From Chloroflexota bacterium (GTDB lineage Bacteria; Chloroflexota; Limnocylindria; Limnocylindrales; CSP1-4), in contig JADMIG010000002.1 of the NCBI GenBank assembly GCA_015478725.1, positions 183,254-247,253 of the forward strand: 64,000 bases of DNA, in the 5' to 3' direction. The notes under the pieces are model-generated. The model searched no databases. It saw only the letters and a program-made list of their open reading frames with translations, and was not told where the DNA came from. Below, in pieces: positions 38,903-53,340 of this stretch. The first letter of the stretch is position 1, and the number at the start of each line of letters is the position of its first letter. Made by a program: the position numbers and the translations under genes.

Positions 38903-39755
38903 GTCGCGCCTGCCGATCGGCCTCGTCGTCCTCGACATCGATGGAACGCTCGTGGGTGCCGACCTCGTGCTCGGGGAACGGACGCGAGCCGCCGTCGCGG
39001 CCACGCGCGCCCACGGCGTCCACGTCGCGATCGCGACCGGCCGCATGGCGTCGAGCGCGATGCGATTCGCTGAGGCGCTCGGCCTCAGCGACCCGCTCAT
39101 CGCCTACCAGGGGGCGCTGATCCGGGCGATGCCGGCGGCGGTCGATCCGCAGGGACGGCGTCCGGTCCTCGGGCGCCTGCTCGTCCACACCCCGATGGCG
39201 GCCGAGATCGCCCGGGAGGTCGTCGTGTGGTCGCGCGACCATGGCCTCGACCCGCACCTCAACCACCTCGAGCGGTTCATCCTCCGGGCGGACGACCCGA
39301 ACGCGGACGATTACTCGAGCTTCATGGGTGCCCGGGCCGAGCTCGTTCCGGACCTCGTGGCCGCGATCGGCCACCCGATCACCAAGGTCCTCGCTGTCGG
39401 CGACGAGGCGTCGATCGCCGCGGCCCTCCCCGAGGCGCGGCGGAGATTCGCCGGACGGGCGACCGCGACGATCAGCCACCCGCGCTTCATCGAGTTCCTC
39501 GCCCCCGGCGTCTCGAAGGGCCGCGCAGTGCGCTGGCTCGCCCGTCGGCTCGGCGTCCCGCTCGCGCAGACGATGGCGATCGGCGACCAGTGGAACGATC
39601 TCGAGATGATCGAGGCGGTCGGTCATGGCGTCGCGATGGCCGGCGCTCCCGCTGCGGTGATCGAGGTGGCCCGCCATGTCGCGCCGCCGGTGGAGGTCGA
39701 AGGCGTCGCCACGATCCTCGAGAGGCTCGTGGTCTCTCGAACGGGGGCGGCGTGA
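38895..39755 (+). CDS. HAD-superfamily hydrolase, Cof type
   Basis: The 286-aa product is a HAD phosphatase with a Cof-type cap. Motif I is LDIDGTLV, motif II IATGR, motif III SKGRAVRWL and motif IV GDQWNDLEMIEA. These enzymes dephosphorylate sugar phosphates or flavin-related compounds; the substrate cannot be told. It begins with GTG inside the end of prmC and its stop overlaps the start of the tsaC-like gene (GTGA). Confidence 0.88.
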   Translation: MVESRLPIGLVVLDIDGTLVGADLVLGERTRAAVAATRAHGVHVAIATGRMASSAMRFAEALGLSDPLIAYQGALIRAMPAAVDPQGRRPVLGRLLVHTPMAAEIAREVVVWSRDHGLDPHLNHLERFILRADDPNADDYSSFMGARAELVPDLVAAIGHPITKVLAVGDEASIAAALPEARRRFAGRATATISHPRFIEFLAPGVSKGRAVRWLARRLGVPLAQTMAIGDQWNDLEMIEAVGHGVAMAGAPAAVIEVARHVAPPVEVEGVATILERLVVSRTGAA

Positions 39756-40405
39756 CCGGCCCGCGCGTGGTCGAGGATTCGGACGCCGGTCGCAGCGAGG
39801 CGATCCGGGTCCTCGAGGCCGGCGGCCTCGTCGCGATCCCGACGGACACGGTCTACGGCCTCGCCGTCCATCTTCGAACGGCCGGCGGCATCGAGCGCCT
39901 CTTCGCCGCGAAGGGGCGCCCGCCGGACAAGGCGATCACCGTGCTCGTCGACGCGCTCGACCAGGTGGAGCGGCTCGTGGAGCTGCCGGAGGCCGCGCTG
40001 ACCCTCGCGGCCACGGGCTGGCCGGGCGGACTCACCCTCGTCCTGCCGCTCCGGCGCGCGGCGCGCCTTCCGCGGGCGTTGACCGCCGACACGAGGACCC
40101 TCGGCGTCCGACTGCCGGACCACGCGACGCCCCGCGCCCTGGCTCGAGCCGTTGGCCCGCTCCCGACGACCTCGGCCAATCGCTCCGGGGAGCCGGATGC
40201 CCACGACGCGGCAGAGGCCGCCGCAGCCCTCGGGGCGATGGTCGATCTGGTCCTCGATGGCGGCCCTGCCCGGGGCGTGGCCCCGTCGACCGTCGTGGAC
40301 TGCACGGTCCGGCGTCCGCGGCTGCTCCGCGCCGGCGCGATCTCGCCGGCGTCCCTCGCCGCCGCGCTCGACGCAGCCGGCCTGGCCCACGACCTTCGCG
40401 GCTAG
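39752..40405 (+). CDS. tsaC: L-threonylcarbamoyladenylate synthase (TsaC/Sua5)
   Basis: The enzyme makes threonylcarbamoyl-AMP from Thr, bicarbonate and ATP, the first step of the t6A37 tRNA modification. The 217-aa product has VAIPTDTVYGLAVH, the KGRPPDKAITVLV nucleotide loop and TTSANRSGEPDAHDA. It is the short TsaC form without the Sua5 C-terminal domain. GTG 39752 overlaps the HAD stop. Confidence 0.93.
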   Translation: MTGPRVVEDSDAGRSEAIRVLEAGGLVAIPTDTVYGLAVHLRTAGGIERLFAAKGRPPDKAITVLVDALDQVERLVELPEAALTLAATGWPGGLTLVLPLRRAARLPRALTADTRTLGVRLPDHATPRALARAVGPLPTTSANRSGEPDAHDAAEAAAALGAMVDLVLDGGPARGVAPSTVVDCTVRRPRLLRAGAISPASLAAALDAAGLAHDLRG

Positions 40406-40491
40406 GAACGTAGCCGGGTCGCGATGTGGCACGATACCGGGCGGGGTCCATCGGCCGGGCGAGGGACGGCACGCCAGATGAGGATCAGGAC

Positions 40492-41820
40492 ATGGTGCTG
40501 ACCGGCTCGACGGAACTCGCGTGGGCGCGGATCGCGGACATCGACCCGGACCTGTGGGCGGCGATGGAGGGGGAGCGAGCGCGCGAGCACGACAAGATCG
40601 AGCTCATCGCGAGCGAGAACTACACGTTCGCGGCCGTCATGGAAGCTCAGGGTTCATCGCTCACGAACAAGTACGCCGAGGGGCTGCCGGGCAGGCGGTA
40701 CTACGGCGGCTGCGAGTTCGTGGACGTCGCCGAGCGACTCGCCCAGGAACGCGCCCTGCGCCTCTTTCCGGGCGCCGAGCACGTGAACGTCCAGCCTCAC
40801 AGCGGTGCCCAGGCGAACATGGCCGTCTATCTCTCGACGGTGAGTCCGGGCGACCGGGTCCTCGGCATGAAGCTCGACCAGGGCGGCCACCTCACGCACG
40901 GGATGGCCCTCAACTTCAGCGGCCGCTACTTCGAGATCCATGGCTACGGAGTCCGGCGGGACACCGAGCGGATCGACTATGACGCGCTGGCCATCCAGGC
41001 CCGCGAGGTCCGCCCGAAGCTCATCATCGCCGGTGCGTCCGCCTATCCGCGGATCATCGAGTTCGAGCGGATGGCGGAGATCGCCCATGGCGTCGGCGCG
41101 CTCCTCTGGGTGGACATGGCCCACATCGCCGGGCTCGTGGCGGCGGGACTGCATCCCAGCCCGTTCCCCCACAGCGACCTCGTCACGACGACGACGCACA
41201 AGACGCTCCGCGGGCCGCGGGGCGGGCTCATCTTCAGCCGCAGGGAGCTGCCCTCGACGGCGGACCCGGCCGCTTATCCGATGGTCAGGCCGAACCTCGC
41301 GGCGACGATCGACCGGAGCGTGTTCCCCGGCGTCCAGGGCGGGCCGCTCATGCACGTCGTGGCGGCCAAGGCCGTCGGCTTCCAGCTGGCCCTCACGGAC
41401 GGCTTCCGGCGGGACATGGAGCGCACGATCGAGAACGCCCGCGTCCTCGCCGAGACGCTCGCCTCGAACGGCGCGCGGCTCGTGAGCGGCGGCACCGACA
41501 ACCATCTCATCCTCGTCGACGTCACGCCGCTCGGGGTGACGGGCCGGGAGGCCGAACGACTCCTCGACGAGATCGGGATCACCGTGAACAAGAACGCCAT
41601 CCCGTTCGACGTGAACCCGCCGAACATCGCGTCCGGGATCCGGGTCGGCACCCCTGCCGCCACGAGCCGCGGATTCGGCCCTGCCGAGATGCGCGAGATC
41701 GGGCGGATCATCGTCGCTGCGATCGCCAGTCGGGACGAGCCTGCCGAGCAGGCTCGGCTCGCCGCCGAGGTCCGCGAGATCGTGGACCGGTTCCCGGTGC
41801 CGGGGCTCGCCCGGGCGTGA
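40492..41820 (+). CDS. glyA: serine hydroxymethyltransferase
   Basis: GlyA interconverts Ser and Gly with tetrahydrofolate. The 442-aa product has [20 protein letters not shown] near the start, the PLP lysine in [14 protein letters not shown], and [20 protein letters not shown] start it at ATG 40492, after AGGA; the longer frame has 22 unrelated residues. Confidence 0.97.
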   Translation: MVLTGSTELAWARIADIDPDLWAAMEGERAREHDKIELIASENYTFAAVMEAQGSSLTNKYAEGLPGRRYYGGCEFVDVAERLAQERALRLFPGAEHVNVQPHSGAQANMAVYLSTVSPGDRVLGMKLDQGGHLTHGMALNFSGRYFEIHGYGVRRDTERIDYDALAIQAREVRPKLIIAGASAYPRIIEFERMAEIAHGVGALLWVDMAHIAGLVAAGLHPSPFPHSDLVTTTTHKTLRGPRGGLIFSRRELPSTADPAAYPMVRPNLAATIDRSVFPGVQGGPLMHVVAAKAVGFQLALTDGFRRDMERTIENARVLAETLASNGARLVSGGTDNHLILVDVTPLGVTGREAERLLDEIGITVNKNAIPFDVNPPNIASGIRVGTPAATSRGFGPAEMREIGRIIVAAIASRDEPAEQARLAAEVREIVDRFPVPGLARA

Positions 41821-41827
41821 CGCCGCC

Positions 41828-42925
41828 GTGAGATTCGCCGTCGGCGCGGCGGAGGCGCTGCCGGTCCTTCTCGGGGTCCTCCTGCTCGCCGGTGTTCTCT
41901 CGTTCGGGCTCACGCCGCTCGTGCGCCGCTTCGCCCATCGCCTCGCGCTGCTCGACCTGCCGGACCAGCGCCGGGTCAACACGAGCCCGGTGGCACGCGG
42001 CGGCGGGATCGCGGTGGCGGTCGCCTCGATCGTGGCGATGCTCGCCTTCCTCGTCATCAACCGCGGCGAGGGCGCACTCCGGCCGCCCACCACGATCGGG
42101 ACACCGGAGCTGACCGCGCTCGTGGTCGGCGGCGCACTCGCAGCCCTCGTCGGGGCGCTCGACGACCGCTGGCAGCTCCGCGCCCGCTGGCAGCTCGGCG
42201 GTCAGCTCGCGGTCGCGGTCGTGGCCGTTGCGTTCGGTGCGACACCGGACGTCATCAACAACCCGCTCGGCGGGACCATCGCGCTCGACGGTCCGATCGC
42301 CGTGGTCTTCGCCGTCGTGTGGATCCTCGGCATGATCAACAGCATCAACTTCATCGACGGGCTCGACGGCCTGTCGTCCGGGATCGGACTCATCGCCGCG
42401 CTCACCCTCGGGCTCATCAGCCTGACCGTGGCGGTGGGTCCGGAGGGTCAGCCGTTCGTGGCCGCGCTGTGCTTCGCGCTGGTGGGTGCGCTCGCCGGAT
42501 TCCTGCGCTGGAACTTCCACCCCGCGACGATCTTCGCCGGCACAAGCGGCGTCATGTTCATCGGCTACACCCTCGCCCTCCTGTCGATCCTCGGCTCGGC
42601 GAAAGTGGCGGTCGCGCTCCTCGTCCTCGGCGTCCCGATCATCGACACGTTCTGGATCATCGTCCGCCGGATCGCGGCACGCCGATCGCCGTTCACGCCC
42701 GACCGCGGCCACATCCACCATCGACTCCTCGACCTCGGCCTGTCGCACACGCAGACCGTCCTCCTTATCTACGGCATCTGCGCCGTCCTGGGGGTGCTCG
42801 CCCTCACCCTCCCGGCGGCGGGCCAGGTGGCGTCCTTCCTCCTGTTCCTCGCCCTGTCCGGCCTCGCCCTGTTCGTCGTCACCCGGCGCGAGACGGATCG
42901 CTCGCGGCGGGGTCAGGCGGGCTGA
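41828..42925 (+). CDS. undecaprenyl-phosphate GlcNAc-1-phosphate transferase (TagO/WecA family)
   Basis: The 365-aa membrane protein, with about ten TMs, links a sugar-1-phosphate to undecaprenyl phosphate, the first step of many wall and surface polymers. The family motifs are visible: LDLPDQRRVNTSPVARGGGIA, GALDDRW, the NFIDGLDGLSSG catalytic loop and the DRGHIHHRLLDLG loop. It sits 7 bases after glyA and just before the ATP synthase operon. Confidence 0.92.
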   Translation: MRFAVGAAEALPVLLGVLLLAGVLSFGLTPLVRRFAHRLALLDLPDQRRVNTSPVARGGGIAVAVASIVAMLAFLVINRGEGALRPPTTIGTPELTALVVGGALAALVGALDDRWQLRARWQLGGQLAVAVVAVAFGATPDVINNPLGGTIALDGPIAVVFAVVWILGMINSINFIDGLDGLSSGIGLIAALTLGLISLTVAVGPEGQPFVAALCFALVGALAGFLRWNFHPATIFAGTSGVMFIGYTLALLSILGSAKVAVALLVLGVPIIDTFWIIVRRIAARRSPFTPDRGHIHHRLLDLGLSHTQTVLLIYGICAVLGVLALTLPAAGQVASFLLFLALSGLALFVVTRRETDRSRRGQAG

Positions 42926-43009
42926 GCACGTGCCGCCGCGTCGCCGGGCCCGTGCCCGCACGCTGCCACATCCGCCGACACAGCGGCCCGACCTCCGATC
43001 GGCAGCTGC

Positions 43010-43015
43010 TATACT
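43010..43015 (+). promoter_or_regulatory. -10 box of the ATP synthase operon
   Basis: TATACT followed by CCGCC lies 24 bases before atpI. The -35 is poor (CCCGAC, about 18 bases upstream). Confidence 0.5.
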
Positions 43016-43039
43016 CCGCCCGCCGTTGTCAGGGAGCCC

Positions 43040-43306
43040 ATGATCGAGCCTGGTCAGGCGGGAGCCTACCTCGCCCTCTTCTCCGAGATCGGGATCGTCC
43101 TCCTGGTGACCACCCTGGCCGGCGCCCTCACCGGGGACTGGATCGATCGACAGCTGGGGACCTCTCCGGCGCTCGTCATCGGCGGGTTCCTCATGGGCGC
43201 GGGAGTGGGAGCGTGGGCGATGTACCGTCTCGTGACACGCTTCCTCGCCCGGTTCGAAACACCAGCCCGGCCGACCGCCCCGGACAGGCCGACTGACGAA
43301 GACTGA
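43040..43306 (+). CDS. atpI: AtpI/AtpZ-family protein
   Basis: The 88-aa product has two membrane segments (about 12-34 and 44-66) separated by GDWIDRQLGTSPALVI, the AtpZ/AtpI pattern. These proteins help assemble the c-ring or carry Mg2+/Ca2+ for the ATP synthase. It opens the atp operon and has an AGGGAG ribosome site. Confidence 0.85.
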   Translation: MIEPGQAGAYLALFSEIGIVLLVTTLAGALTGDWIDRQLGTSPALVIGGFLMGAGVGAWAMYRLVTRFLARFETPARPTAPDRPTDED

Positions 43307-43335
43307 GCGACGCGGCGGTCACGCTGCGTCCGTGA

Positions 43336-44433
43336 GTGGAGCCATCGTTGTCGAGCGATCCCCGCCCAACCGCCGCCGCGAGCCCATCCGCGACGACCGC
43401 CGCGACCAGCGCGATCGCTGTCGCGACCGCGGACGATGCGGCGTCCACACGGCCGAGCTTTCTCCGACGCAGCCTCTGGCGCTTCGTCCTGCTCGTGATC
43501 GTCCTCGACATCGCGGCCTTCTTCCTGGTCCCGCCGTACCCCAAGGATCAACCGGGCCAGTCCATCACCGGGATCAGCGATCTCATCGGCGCCAACCTCG
43601 AACTGCCGGCGCCCCATGTGGTCTGGGACCTCGCGCCGAACTCCGCCGTGGACCCGAGCGCCATCCTGTCGTTCCACCCGAGCATCTCCGCCCCGATCTT
43701 CACGACCTGGCTCGTGATGGCCGCGATCCTGCTGTTCGGCTACCTCGCCACCCGGCCCATGACGGACATCCCCGGCCGGCTCCAGAACTTCGTCGAGATG
43801 ACGTTCGAGAAGCTCGAGGACTGGGCCGTTTCCCTCGGCGGTGAGCCTGCCCGCCGGCACATGTCCATCTTCATCGCGTTCTTTCTCTTCATCCTCGTCT
43901 CGAACTGGAGTGGCCTCATCCCGTTCTTCGGCAAGATCGAGGCGCTCCGGGCACCCACGAGCGATGTGAACGTGACGATCGGGCTTGCCCTCGTCGTATT
44001 CGTGTATTTCCAGGGCCAGGGGTTCCGGACCCTGGGCGTGCGGGCCTATCTCGGCAAATTCTTCGTCTTCAGCGGTTTTCGGGAGGGGATCGGCGCGGGC
44101 CTGATCGCCCTCTTCGTCGGGCTCATCGAGCTCATGCTCGAGTTCATCAAACCGGTCACGCTGTCCATGCGTCTCTTCGGCAACATCTTCGGCGGGGAGG
44201 TGGCGCTCGGGGTGATCACCGCCCTCTCGATCGCCGCCGCGCCCGCGATCATGATGCTCCTCGAAGGGGTCCTCAACTTCGTCCAGGCGCTCATCTTCTC
44301 GACCCTCATGCTCATGTACACGGTCATCGCGGTCGAGAGTCACGGCGAAGAGGCGCACGCGGCTCCCGCCTTCGCCGACCTGCCGGAAGGCAGCCTCGGC
44401 GCGCCGCTGTCGGGGGTGCAGCCCGCCCACTGA
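43336..44433 (+). CDS. atpB: ATP synthase subunit a
   Basis: Subunit a forms the proton half-channels of Fo. The 365-aa product is longer than usual because of an Ala/Thr/Ser-rich N-terminus of about 45 residues and an extended loop with a conserved-looking PTSDVN motif. The essential Arg is in KPVTLSMRLFGNIFGGE. The start is GTG 43336; a later start at a TTG (43348) is possible. Confidence 0.95.
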   Translation: MEPSLSSDPRPTAAASPSATTAATSAIAVATADDAASTRPSFLRRSLWRFVLLVIVLDIAAFFLVPPYPKDQPGQSITGISDLIGANLELPAPHVVWDLAPNSAVDPSAILSFHPSISAPIFTTWLVMAAILLFGYLATRPMTDIPGRLQNFVEMTFEKLEDWAVSLGGEPARRHMSIFIAFFLFILVSNWSGLIPFFGKIEALRAPTSDVNVTIGLALVVFVYFQGQGFRTLGVRAYLGKFFVFSGFREGIGAGLIALFVGLIELMLEFIKPVTLSMRLFGNIFGGEVALGVITALSIAAAPAIMMLLEGVLNFVQALIFSTLMLMYTVIAVESHGEEAHAAPAFADLPEGSLGAPLSGVQPAH

Positions 44434-44529
44434 TCGGACCAACGCCACGGCACGTCACCACCCACCCAGGTCCGGTCGAAGGCCGGGCGCAGGAGCCGGT
44501 CCAGGCCGGCGTTCTAGGAGGAAGAATCA

Positions 44530-44742
44530 ATGGGACCACTCGGCGCAGGCCTCGCGGCCCTCGGAGTCATCGGGCCCGGCATCGGCATCGGCATCCTCAC
44601 CGGCATGGCCGCGGCGGCCATCGGCCGCAATCCGGATGCGACCGCGAACATCCGGGCGACGTTCATCCTCGGTGCGGCGTTCGCCGAAGGCCTCGGCGTC
44701 CTCGCGATCGTCGTCGGCATCCTTGCACTCGTCCTCAAGTAG
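44530..44742 (+). CDS. atpE: ATP synthase subunit c
   Basis: The 70-aa hairpin forms the rotating c-ring. TM1 has GPGIGIGILTGMAAAAIGRNP and TM2 carries the proton-binding Glu in GAAFAEGLGVLAIVVG. No extra Na+ ligand set is seen, so it should be a proton-type ring. A good ribosome site (AGGAGGAAGAATCA) precedes it. Confidence 0.96.
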   Translation: MGPLGAGLAALGVIGPGIGIGILTGMAAAAIGRNPDATANIRATFILGAAFAEGLGVLAIVVGILALVLK

Positions 44743-44760
44743 GCGGCACGGGACGGTCGC

Positions 44761-45339
44761 GTGAACCCGCTCGCCCTCGCCGGACCGCCGCTCCACGCCG
44801 TCGCGACGCAGGCCGCCGCGGCCGCGGGCACGAGCGCGGCCGGCCTTCAGATCAACTTCTTCTGGGTGATCGTCTCGTCGCTCAACTTCCTCCTCTTCCT
44901 CGTTCTCCTCAACCTCCTGTTCGGACGCTCGCTGAGCCAGATGCTCCGCTCGCGGCGCGAGCGGATCGCGCAGGGCCTGGCGGACGCCGAGCAGGCGCGG
45001 CTTGACCGGGCGAACGCGGAGCAGGAGCGACTCTCGACGCTCGCTGAGGCGCGCCGCGAGGCCCGCGAGATCCTCGATCGCGCCCAGAAAGTCGCCCAGG
45101 AGACGCGTGACGCGGACATCGCGGCCACGCGTGAGGAGCTGGACCGCCTGCGTGAGCGGGCGACGGCGGAGATCGAGGCGGAGAAGCAGCGGGCGGTGGC
45201 TGACCTCCGCGCGGAGGTGGCCGACCTCGCGCTCGCGGCCGCCGGCAAGGTCGTCGGCGCCTCGATGACCGGCGAGCTCCAGCGGCGCCTCGTGGAGGAC
45301 TTCCTCCGTGAGTCGGCGGCGAACGGCTCGCGGAACTGA
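44761..45339 (+). CDS. atpF: ATP synthase subunit b
   Basis: Subunit b is the peripheral stalk (192 aa): one TM at about 33-55 (FFWVIVSSLNFLLFLVLLNLL) followed by a long charged coiled coil (ERIAQGLADAEQARLDRANA and onward). It is the single-b type; no b' gene is present. Confidence 0.95.
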   Translation: MNPLALAGPPLHAVATQAAAAAGTSAAGLQINFFWVIVSSLNFLLFLVLLNLLFGRSLSQMLRSRRERIAQGLADAEQARLDRANAEQERLSTLAEARREAREILDRAQKVAQETRDADIAATREELDRLRERATAEIEAEKQRAVADLRAEVADLALAAAGKVVGASMTGELQRRLVEDFLRESAANGSRN

Positions 45340-45353
45340 CGAGGACCGCGACG

Positions 45354-45899
45354 ATGGCTCGACCAGGGAGCGCCGCCCGACGCTACGCTGAAGCGGCGTT
45401 CGAGCTCGCCGCCCGCGACGCAAGCCACGATCGATGGGCGACGGACCTCGGACTCGCCGCCGCGATCGTCTCGGACGCGCGCGTCGCGCGCGTCGTCGAC
45501 AACCCCACCACGCCGCTGGCGGACCGCGAGCGGCTCCTCACTGAGCTGCTCGGCAGCCGGATCGCCCGGCCCGCCCTTAATCTCGTCCGGCTCCTCGACA
45601 CGAGGGGCCGGCTCGCTCTCCTGCCGGCCATCGCCGCGGAGTTCGGTCGGTCGCTCGACCGGATGCGCGGCATCGTGGCCGCGACCGTCACGAGCGCCAC
45701 GCCGCTCGAGACGGATGAGACCGCCGCGCTTCAGCGACGGATCGAGGCGATGACCGGCCAGACGGTGCGCCTGGCCACGGCCATCGACCCTGCCCTCATC
45801 GGCGGGCTCACGGTCAGGCTCGGCGACCGGATGATCGATGCCAGTGTGCGGGGCCGCCTCGAGCGGCTCCGCGATCAGCTCGTGGCGGGAAGCCGCTAG
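45354..45899 (+). CDS. atpH: ATP synthase subunit delta
   Basis: Delta joins the stalk to F1 (181 aa). The N-terminal helical domain begins ARRYAEAAFELAARDASH and the C-terminal part has VRGRLERLRDQLVAG. It lies 14 bases after atpF. Confidence 0.94.
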   Translation: MARPGSAARRYAEAAFELAARDASHDRWATDLGLAAAIVSDARVARVVDNPTTPLADRERLLTELLGSRIARPALNLVRLLDTRGRLALLPAIAAEFGRSLDRMRGIVAATVTSATPLETDETAALQRRIEAMTGQTVRLATAIDPALIGGLTVRLGDRMIDASVRGRLERLRDQLVAGSR

Positions 45900-45965
45900 G
45901 GCCCACGCGCCGGATGCCGGCGCATCAACGGGCCGTGCTGCCCGACACGAAGGATCGGAGAACCC

Positions 45966-49816
<3,851 letters not shown>

Positions 49817-49817
49817 G

Positions 49818-50246
49818 ATGCCGCTCACGCTCGACATCGTCACTCCCGAGCGCCTCGCGTACAGCGGCAGCGTGGACAGCGTCCAGCTCCCGGGCTCGGA
49901 GGGCGAGCTCGGCGTGCTGCCCCACCATGCGCCGCTCATCGCCGCCCTGGGGGCCGGCGAGCTCCGCATCCGGCATGGCGGCTCCGAGGAGTCGTTCGCG
50001 GTCTTCGGCGGCTTCGTCCAGGTCCTTCCGGACCGCGTGGTCGTCATGGCCGAGAGTGCGGATCTCGCATCGGAGATCGACCTCGAGCGGGCGAACGAGG
50101 CACGTCGCGAGGCGGAACGCGCCCTGAGCGACGGACCCCACGACGGCCCGGACCTGGCGGCAGCCCGGGCCGCCCTCCGCCGGGAGCTCGTCCGGATCCG
50201 CGTCGCCGAACGGCGTCACCACGAGGGCTCGCGGCACCGCGGCTGA
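49818..50246 (+). CDS. atpC: ATP synthase subunit epsilon
   Basis: Epsilon regulates rotation (142 aa). It has the LDIVTPERLAYSGSVDSVQLPG beta sandwich, GELGVLPHHAPLIAALGAGELRI, and the C-terminal helix pair (ANEARREAERAL). It begins one base after the atpD stop and ends the operon. Confidence 0.95.
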   Translation: MPLTLDIVTPERLAYSGSVDSVQLPGSEGELGVLPHHAPLIAALGAGELRIRHGGSEESFAVFGGFVQVLPDRVVVMAESADLASEIDLERANEARREAERALSDGPHDGPDLAAARAALRRELVRIRVAERRHHEGSRHRG

Positions 50247-50287
50247 CGCGGCACCGCGGACCCCGCTCGTTCAGGGACACGACGACG

Positions 50288-51630
50288 ATGGCCGACGCAC
50301 GCCCGTTCCACTGGGAATACCGACCCGAGCCGGTGGAGCGGAGTGCCTTCCGGATCGAGGGCGGCCGGCCATTGAACGGCACGGTCCCGATCAGCGGGGC
50401 GAAGAACGCCGCACTCAAGCTGCTCGCCGCCGCGACCCTCACCGGCGAGCGCTGCCGCTTCACGAACGTCCCCGAGATCGAGGACGTGCGGGTCATGGCG
50501 GACACCCTCCGCGACCTCGGCGTCGTCGTGGACCATCCGGACTCGAACGTCTACGAGGTCGCCTCCGGGGACGTCGAGTGGCTCTTCGTGCCGCTCGAGG
50601 CGGCGGCGAAGATGCGGGCGAGCTTCATTCTCCTCGGGCCCCTCCTGTCGCGGTTCGGACGGGTCATCATCAGCAACCCCGGCGGCGACCGCATCGGGCG
50701 GCGGCCGGTCAATCTCCATGTCGACGCGATGCGCGCCCTCGGAGCGGAGATCCAGTACCGGAACGGGTACTACTTCGCCCGTGCCCCGGGCCGGCTCCGG
50801 GGCGGCGACGTCCGCTTCCCGTTCGTGTCCGTCATGGGCACGGAGAACGCGATCCTCGCCGCCGTCCTCGCCGACGGCCACACGACGATCCAGCCGGCCG
50901 CCCGCGAGCCCGAGGTGGACGATCTCATCGCCTTCCTCCGGAAGATGGGCGCGGACGTGGAGCGGATGGGCCCGGACACGATCGAGATCGAGGGCCGGAA
51001 GCGTCTCCGCGGCGCGGAGCACCGCGTACTGCCGGACCGGATCGAGGCCGGGACCTTCGCGGTGGCGGCGGCGGTGACCGGCGGCCGGGTGACGCTCGAG
51101 GGCGTGGAGACGGCACCCCTCGCCGCCTTCCTCGAGATGCTCGAGGCGGCGGGCGTCGGCGTCGAACGTGGAGCGGGCCGGATCGTCATCGCCGGCCATG
51201 CCGGCGCCGAGGCCGACTATCGGGCGGTGGACGTCACGACCGCGCCGTATCCGGGCTTTGCCACGGACCTCCAGCCGCCGACCTGTGTCCTCCTCAGCCA
51301 GGCGCACGGGACGAGCCACGTCCATGAGGCGATCTTCGAGGACCGTCTCGAGTTCCTCGACGAGCTCGGCCGGATGGGTGCGGACATCACGATCGAGGAC
51401 TCCCATCACGCGACGATCGCCGGGCCTCGCGAGCTCCACGGAGCGGAGGTGGAGATCGGCGACCTGCGGGCGGGTGCGTCGCTCATCCTCGCGGCCCTCG
51501 CGGCCCGCGGCATGACCACGATCCACGGCGCGCACCACGTCCACCGGGGGTATGAGAACATCGAGCGGAAGTTCCTCGATCTCGGAGCGAGGATCGAGCG
51601 CGTCGCAGAAGGGACCGCAGTCAGCAGCCC

Positions 51631-51634
<4 letters not shown>
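50288..51634 (+). CDS. murA: UDP-GlcNAc 1-carboxyvinyltransferase MurA (Asp in place of the active-site Cys)
   Basis: MurA starts peptidoglycan synthesis by adding enolpyruvate to UDP-GlcNAc. The 448-aa protein has [18 protein letters not shown] and [22 protein letters not shown]. The catalytic loop, normally PGGCxIG, reads PGGDRIG, so D134 replaces the general-acid Cys115 that fosfomycin alkylates. This change is known from mycobacteria and chlamydiae and makes the enzyme fosfomycin-resistant. Its stop overlaps the mreB ATG. Confidence 0.95.
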
Positions 51635-52629
<995 letters not shown>

Positions 52630-52641
52630 GCCGCGCCGGTC

Positions 52642-53340
52642 ATGGCCGACGCCCCCGCGTTCATCGATCTGCACTGCCATACGAGCGCGAGCTTCGACAG
52701 CCTCGCCTCGCCGGCCGCGGTCGCGGGTGCGGCCGCCCGGCGCGGGCTGACCCACCTCGTCATCACGGACCACGATCGCATCGACGGTGCCCTCCGGGCC
52801 CGGGACGCGGCGCCGGTGGGCCTCACGGTCATCGTCGGGGAGGAGGTGCGGACTGCCGCGGGCGATCTCATCGCCGCATTCCTCAAGCGCGCCGTGCCGC
52901 CCGGTCTCCCACTCGCCACGACCGTGGCGATGATCCGAGACCAGGGTGGGCTCGTCGGCGTGCCACATCCGTTCGACCGACACCGCGGATCGCTCGGCCA
53001 GGACGATGGCCTTGCCGCCGTGGTGGGGCTCGTCGACTGGATCGAGACGCACAATGCCCGCCTCATCGGTTCCGGCAACGAGCGAGCGGCCGTCTTCGCC
53101 CACGACCACGGCCTGCCGGGGGTGGCCGTGTCGGACGCCCACTCGACCCTTGAGGTGGCGGTCGCGTACACGGCCGTCCGCGGCGACCCGTCGAGCCCGA
53201 GCGGGCTCCTCGCTGCCCTGCCGAGCGCTCAGCTCGTGCTCGGCCGCGCCTCGTACGCGGTGCGCCTCATCACCCCTGTCGCGAAGCTTGTCCAGCGCGC
53301 ACGGGGCAACGGACGCGTGACGACGCGGCCCGCATCGTGA
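52642..53340 (+). CDS. PHP-domain metal-dependent phosphoesterase
   Basis: The 232-aa product has a PHP domain with the metal ligands in IDLHCHTSAS, LVITDHDRI, VGVPHPFDRHRGSL and VSDAHS. Such proteins hydrolyse nucleotide or phosphate esters; many sit, as here, beside a flippase-like UPF0104 protein and may work in lipid or glycan pathways. Its stop overlaps the next gene. Confidence 0.85.
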   Translation: MADAPAFIDLHCHTSASFDSLASPAAVAGAAARRGLTHLVITDHDRIDGALRARDAAPVGLTVIVGEEVRTAAGDLIAAFLKRAVPPGLPLATTVAMIRDQGGLVGVPHPFDRHRGSLGQDDGLAAVVGLVDWIETHNARLIGSGNERAAVFAHDHGLPGVAVSDAHSTLEVAVAYTAVRGDPSSPSGLLAALPSAQLVLGRASYAVRLITPVAKLVQRARGNGRVTTRPAS

